From contig NZ_MWQE01000011.1 in assembly GCF_002210285.1 (NCBI RefSeq), positions 36,348-100,347 of the forward strand: a DNA stretch of 64,000 bases, written 5' to 3'. The position numbers were made by a program, and so were the translations under genes. Source of the stretch: Fibrobacter sp. UWR2. GTDB lineage: Bacteria; Fibrobacterota; Fibrobacteria; Fibrobacterales; Fibrobacteraceae. Positions 62,657 through 64,000 of the stretch are shown here, piece after piece. Numbering within the stretch: position 1 is the first letter of the stretch; each line of letters starts with the position of its first letter. The notes beneath the pieces are model-generated. The model made no database searches, was not told where the DNA came from, and saw nothing but the letters and a program-made list of their open reading frames with translations.

Positions 62657-63847
62657 ATGAAGAAGTCTTTCCAGCGTGTCTTTGCGACCCTGAACTTGTT
62701 TCAGGGGAAGCAATCTCTAACCATCTTTATGTTGGCGGCATTCTTCGCCCTTTGGGGCTGTGACGACTCTTCGTCGGCCTCTAGCAACGAACCGGATGAA
62801 AATGCCGCGGTTGATTCTTCATCCTCTATTTGTAAAGATTGTGATGACGAATCGAGTAGTTCTGCTAAAAAGATTGAATCTTCTGATAATCAGAGTAAAG
62901 ATTCTTCAAGCGATGCCAAATCAAATAGTTCATCATCAAAAAAAGAAAACGTGAAAAATAGCAGTTCGTCTCAAAAAGCCGAAAGTAGCAGCTCTGAATT
63001 TGTGTTCAAACTTTGTGAAGACGGTGATACCTCATCGATTGTTCTTGCCGGTAAAATCTATTACAATAGTTGCAAAAATGGCCAATGGAATCAAGATTCC
63101 ATTGGTGAATATGTGAAACCCAAGGTTTACCCGAATATGGATAGCGTATTTGGGTCGGAGTTTAAAGCATACGGCACGTACGAAGATTTGCGTGATAACA
63201 ATGTTTACAAGACTACCAAATATTATGAAAAGTTCCAGCAGAATGGTGGAACTGTAATAGACAGTTTTACCGTAATGGCTCAGAACCTGAATTACGCAGA
63301 AATAATGATTGACAGCACCACGACAGTATTTGATGACAGCAAGGTCGAAAAACGCTGCTACAAGGATGACCCCTGGTATTGCGACAACTACTTTGGTGCC
63401 CGTTACACCTGGAGCGAGGCGATGGGACTCCCCAAGGTGTGTGACAGCGTTGGTGTTGCAGATAACCCCAAGTGCAACATTGACCTTAGCAAAAAAGTTC
63501 AGGGGGTATGCCCGACGGGTTGGCACGTGATGACGGAAACCGAATGGAAGCACTTTGCCTACACAAACGGATTAAATATGGGTTATTCTCTACTATCTCA
63601 TGCAGTATGGGAAAAGAAGGTAGGAAATAATCCTTATGGAATGTCTGTTCTGCCAGATGGCGATGAAGACCCTTATAATAAAGGGGCCAGTTTTTGGATT
63701 CCCTACGAAAAGTCTGAGACCAGTGGTGGCTTGGTTTATTTTGGTCTCGTGGAAAGTTTTTCGGATTTCTCAATAGACAAGTCAATGAAGTTTGGTTTTC
63801 ATTATGTTCGTTGCGTACTAGATGATGGTGACACTTTTTTAAAGTAA
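62657..63847 (+). CDS. FISUMP-domain lipoprotein with long Ser linker
   Basis: The protein has 396 residues from ATG 62657 (GGGGATG upstream). The signal ends FALWGC (Cys35, lipobox). A Ser/Lys/Asp linker (36-115) precedes a small Cys-pair unit (LCEDGDTSSIVLAGK..SCKNGQW, about 118-146). The FISUMP domain follows (TVMAQNLNYAE near 205, YFGARYTWSEAMGL near 245, CPTGWHVMTETEW near 287, FHYVRCVLDDG at the end). The DGxxYxTVxIGxQxWM opening is replaced by YGTYEDLRDNNVYKT, so the domain start is divergent. It is likely exposed on the cell surface; its role is unknown. Confidence 0.87.
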   Translation: MKKSFQRVFATLNLFQGKQSLTIFMLAAFFALWGCDDSSSASSNEPDENAAVDSSSSICKDCDDESSSSAKKIESSDNQSKDSSSDAKSNSSSSKKENVKNSSSSQKAESSSSEFVFKLCEDGDTSSIVLAGKIYYNSCKNGQWNQDSIGEYVKPKVYPNMDSVFGSEFKAYGTYEDLRDNNVYKTTKYYEKFQQNGGTVIDSFTVMAQNLNYAEIMIDSTTTVFDDSKVEKRCYKDDPWYCDNYFGARYTWSEAMGLPKVCDSVGVADNPKCNIDLSKKVQGVCPTGWHVMTETEWKHFAYTNGLNMGYSLLSHAVWEKKVGNNPYGMSVLPDGDEDPYNKGASFWIPYEKSETSGGLVYFGLVESFSDFSIDKSMKFGFHYVRCVLDDGDTFLK

Positions 63848-63876
63848 GAATCGAAAAAAAATAATGGAGTAAAAGC

Positions 63877-63966
63877 ATGACATCCAAGAACAGAAACAAC
63901 GGTAATCAAAATAATTACAAAATTGAGTCCTTAGAACCTCGTCTGATGATGGATTTTGCGGTATAA
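63877..63966 (+). CDS. 29-codon ORF with LEPR-type motif, probably truncated
   Basis: GGAG lies 8-11 bases before ATG 63877. The peptide starts MTSKNRNNGNQNNYK, continues IESLEPRLMMDFAV and stops. 'ieSLEPRlmmd' resembles the LEPR-XLL motif found at the N-terminus of very large surface proteins in Planctomycetes, proteobacteria and Fibrobacter. Here it ends at TAA, immediately followed by an ATTCCACATTCC repeat, so the gene may be cut by a repeat. It lies 30 bases after the FISUMP gene and is probably in its transcript. Confidence 0.5.
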   Translation: MTSKNRNNGNQNNYKIESLEPRLMMDFAV

Positions 63967-64000
63967 ATTCCACATTCCATATTTCACATTGCTTGGTTTG

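Overview
The window looks like a Fibrobacter chromosome (F. succinogenes or a close relative). The evidence is lipoproteins with long serine-run linkers, two FISUMP-domain proteins (Fibrobacter succinogenes major paralogous domain), a secreted GH10 xylanase, a CE2-type acetyl esterase, GTP-dependent PEP carboxykinase, a glycogen-type GlgC, and pyruvate:ferredoxin oxidoreductase sequence. Housekeeping genes are moderately GC-rich. The left edge (1-8.8 kb), about 50-54 kb and about 61.4-64 kb are more AT-rich and look acquired.

Layout. 1-8.8 kb: the end of one YD-repeat protein, a 2413-residue secreted RHS protein with cellulose-binding-like domains, and a small membrane protein that may be its immunity partner. 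8.9-10.8 kb: a FISUMP lipoprotein and an unknown secreted protein. 11.1-14.4 kb: a tight run of two related membrane/secreted proteins and a CE2 esterase. 14.5-18.7 kb: RND efflux adaptor and pump. 18.7-24.2 kb: apt, a YhcC-like radical SAM protein, xylanase, a small membrane protein, a Sui1/YciH factor and a MORN-repeat protein. 24.3-27.7 kb: tRNA-Arg, an AlgJ-like protein, an orphan HigA-like regulator and PmbA/TldE. 28-37.3 kb (mostly minus strand): TrpB2, a NifU-like protein, a DUF748 protein, a YdcF-like protein, rimI-tsaB-ddl, and a Xer recombinase. 37.4-49.9 kb: tRNA-Lys, a nucleotidyltransferase, a repeat lipoprotein, glgC, pckG, lysS-lolC-lolD-clpC and adk.

49.97-54.0 kb is an accessory island. 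It holds a BrnT/BrnA toxin-antitoxin pair, a decayed ORF6N gene, about 1.3 kb of repeat-rich non-coding DNA, and a two-gene module that pairs an EcoRI-family adenine methyltransferase with a DUF262-HNH nuclease. The module resembles a restriction-modification or anti-phage system and is the best candidate here for an under-described system. 54.1-60.2 kb returns to core genes: cimA, hisD, alr and a TonB/AgmX-like protein. 60.3-61.4 kb carries the 3' third of a pyruvate:ferredoxin oxidoreductase gene. It is interrupted by a 98-bp insertion flanked by a 6-bp direct repeat and cut off at its 5' side by a second palindromic repeat. Next come a MntA-HepT toxin-antitoxin pair, a second FISUMP lipoprotein, and at the right edge a 29-codon ORF carrying a LEPR-type motif.

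Most operons end in clear hairpin terminators. Short palindromic repeats of the TCATTCCGGG type recur between genes. All functional calls rest on reading motifs by eye; no database search was run.
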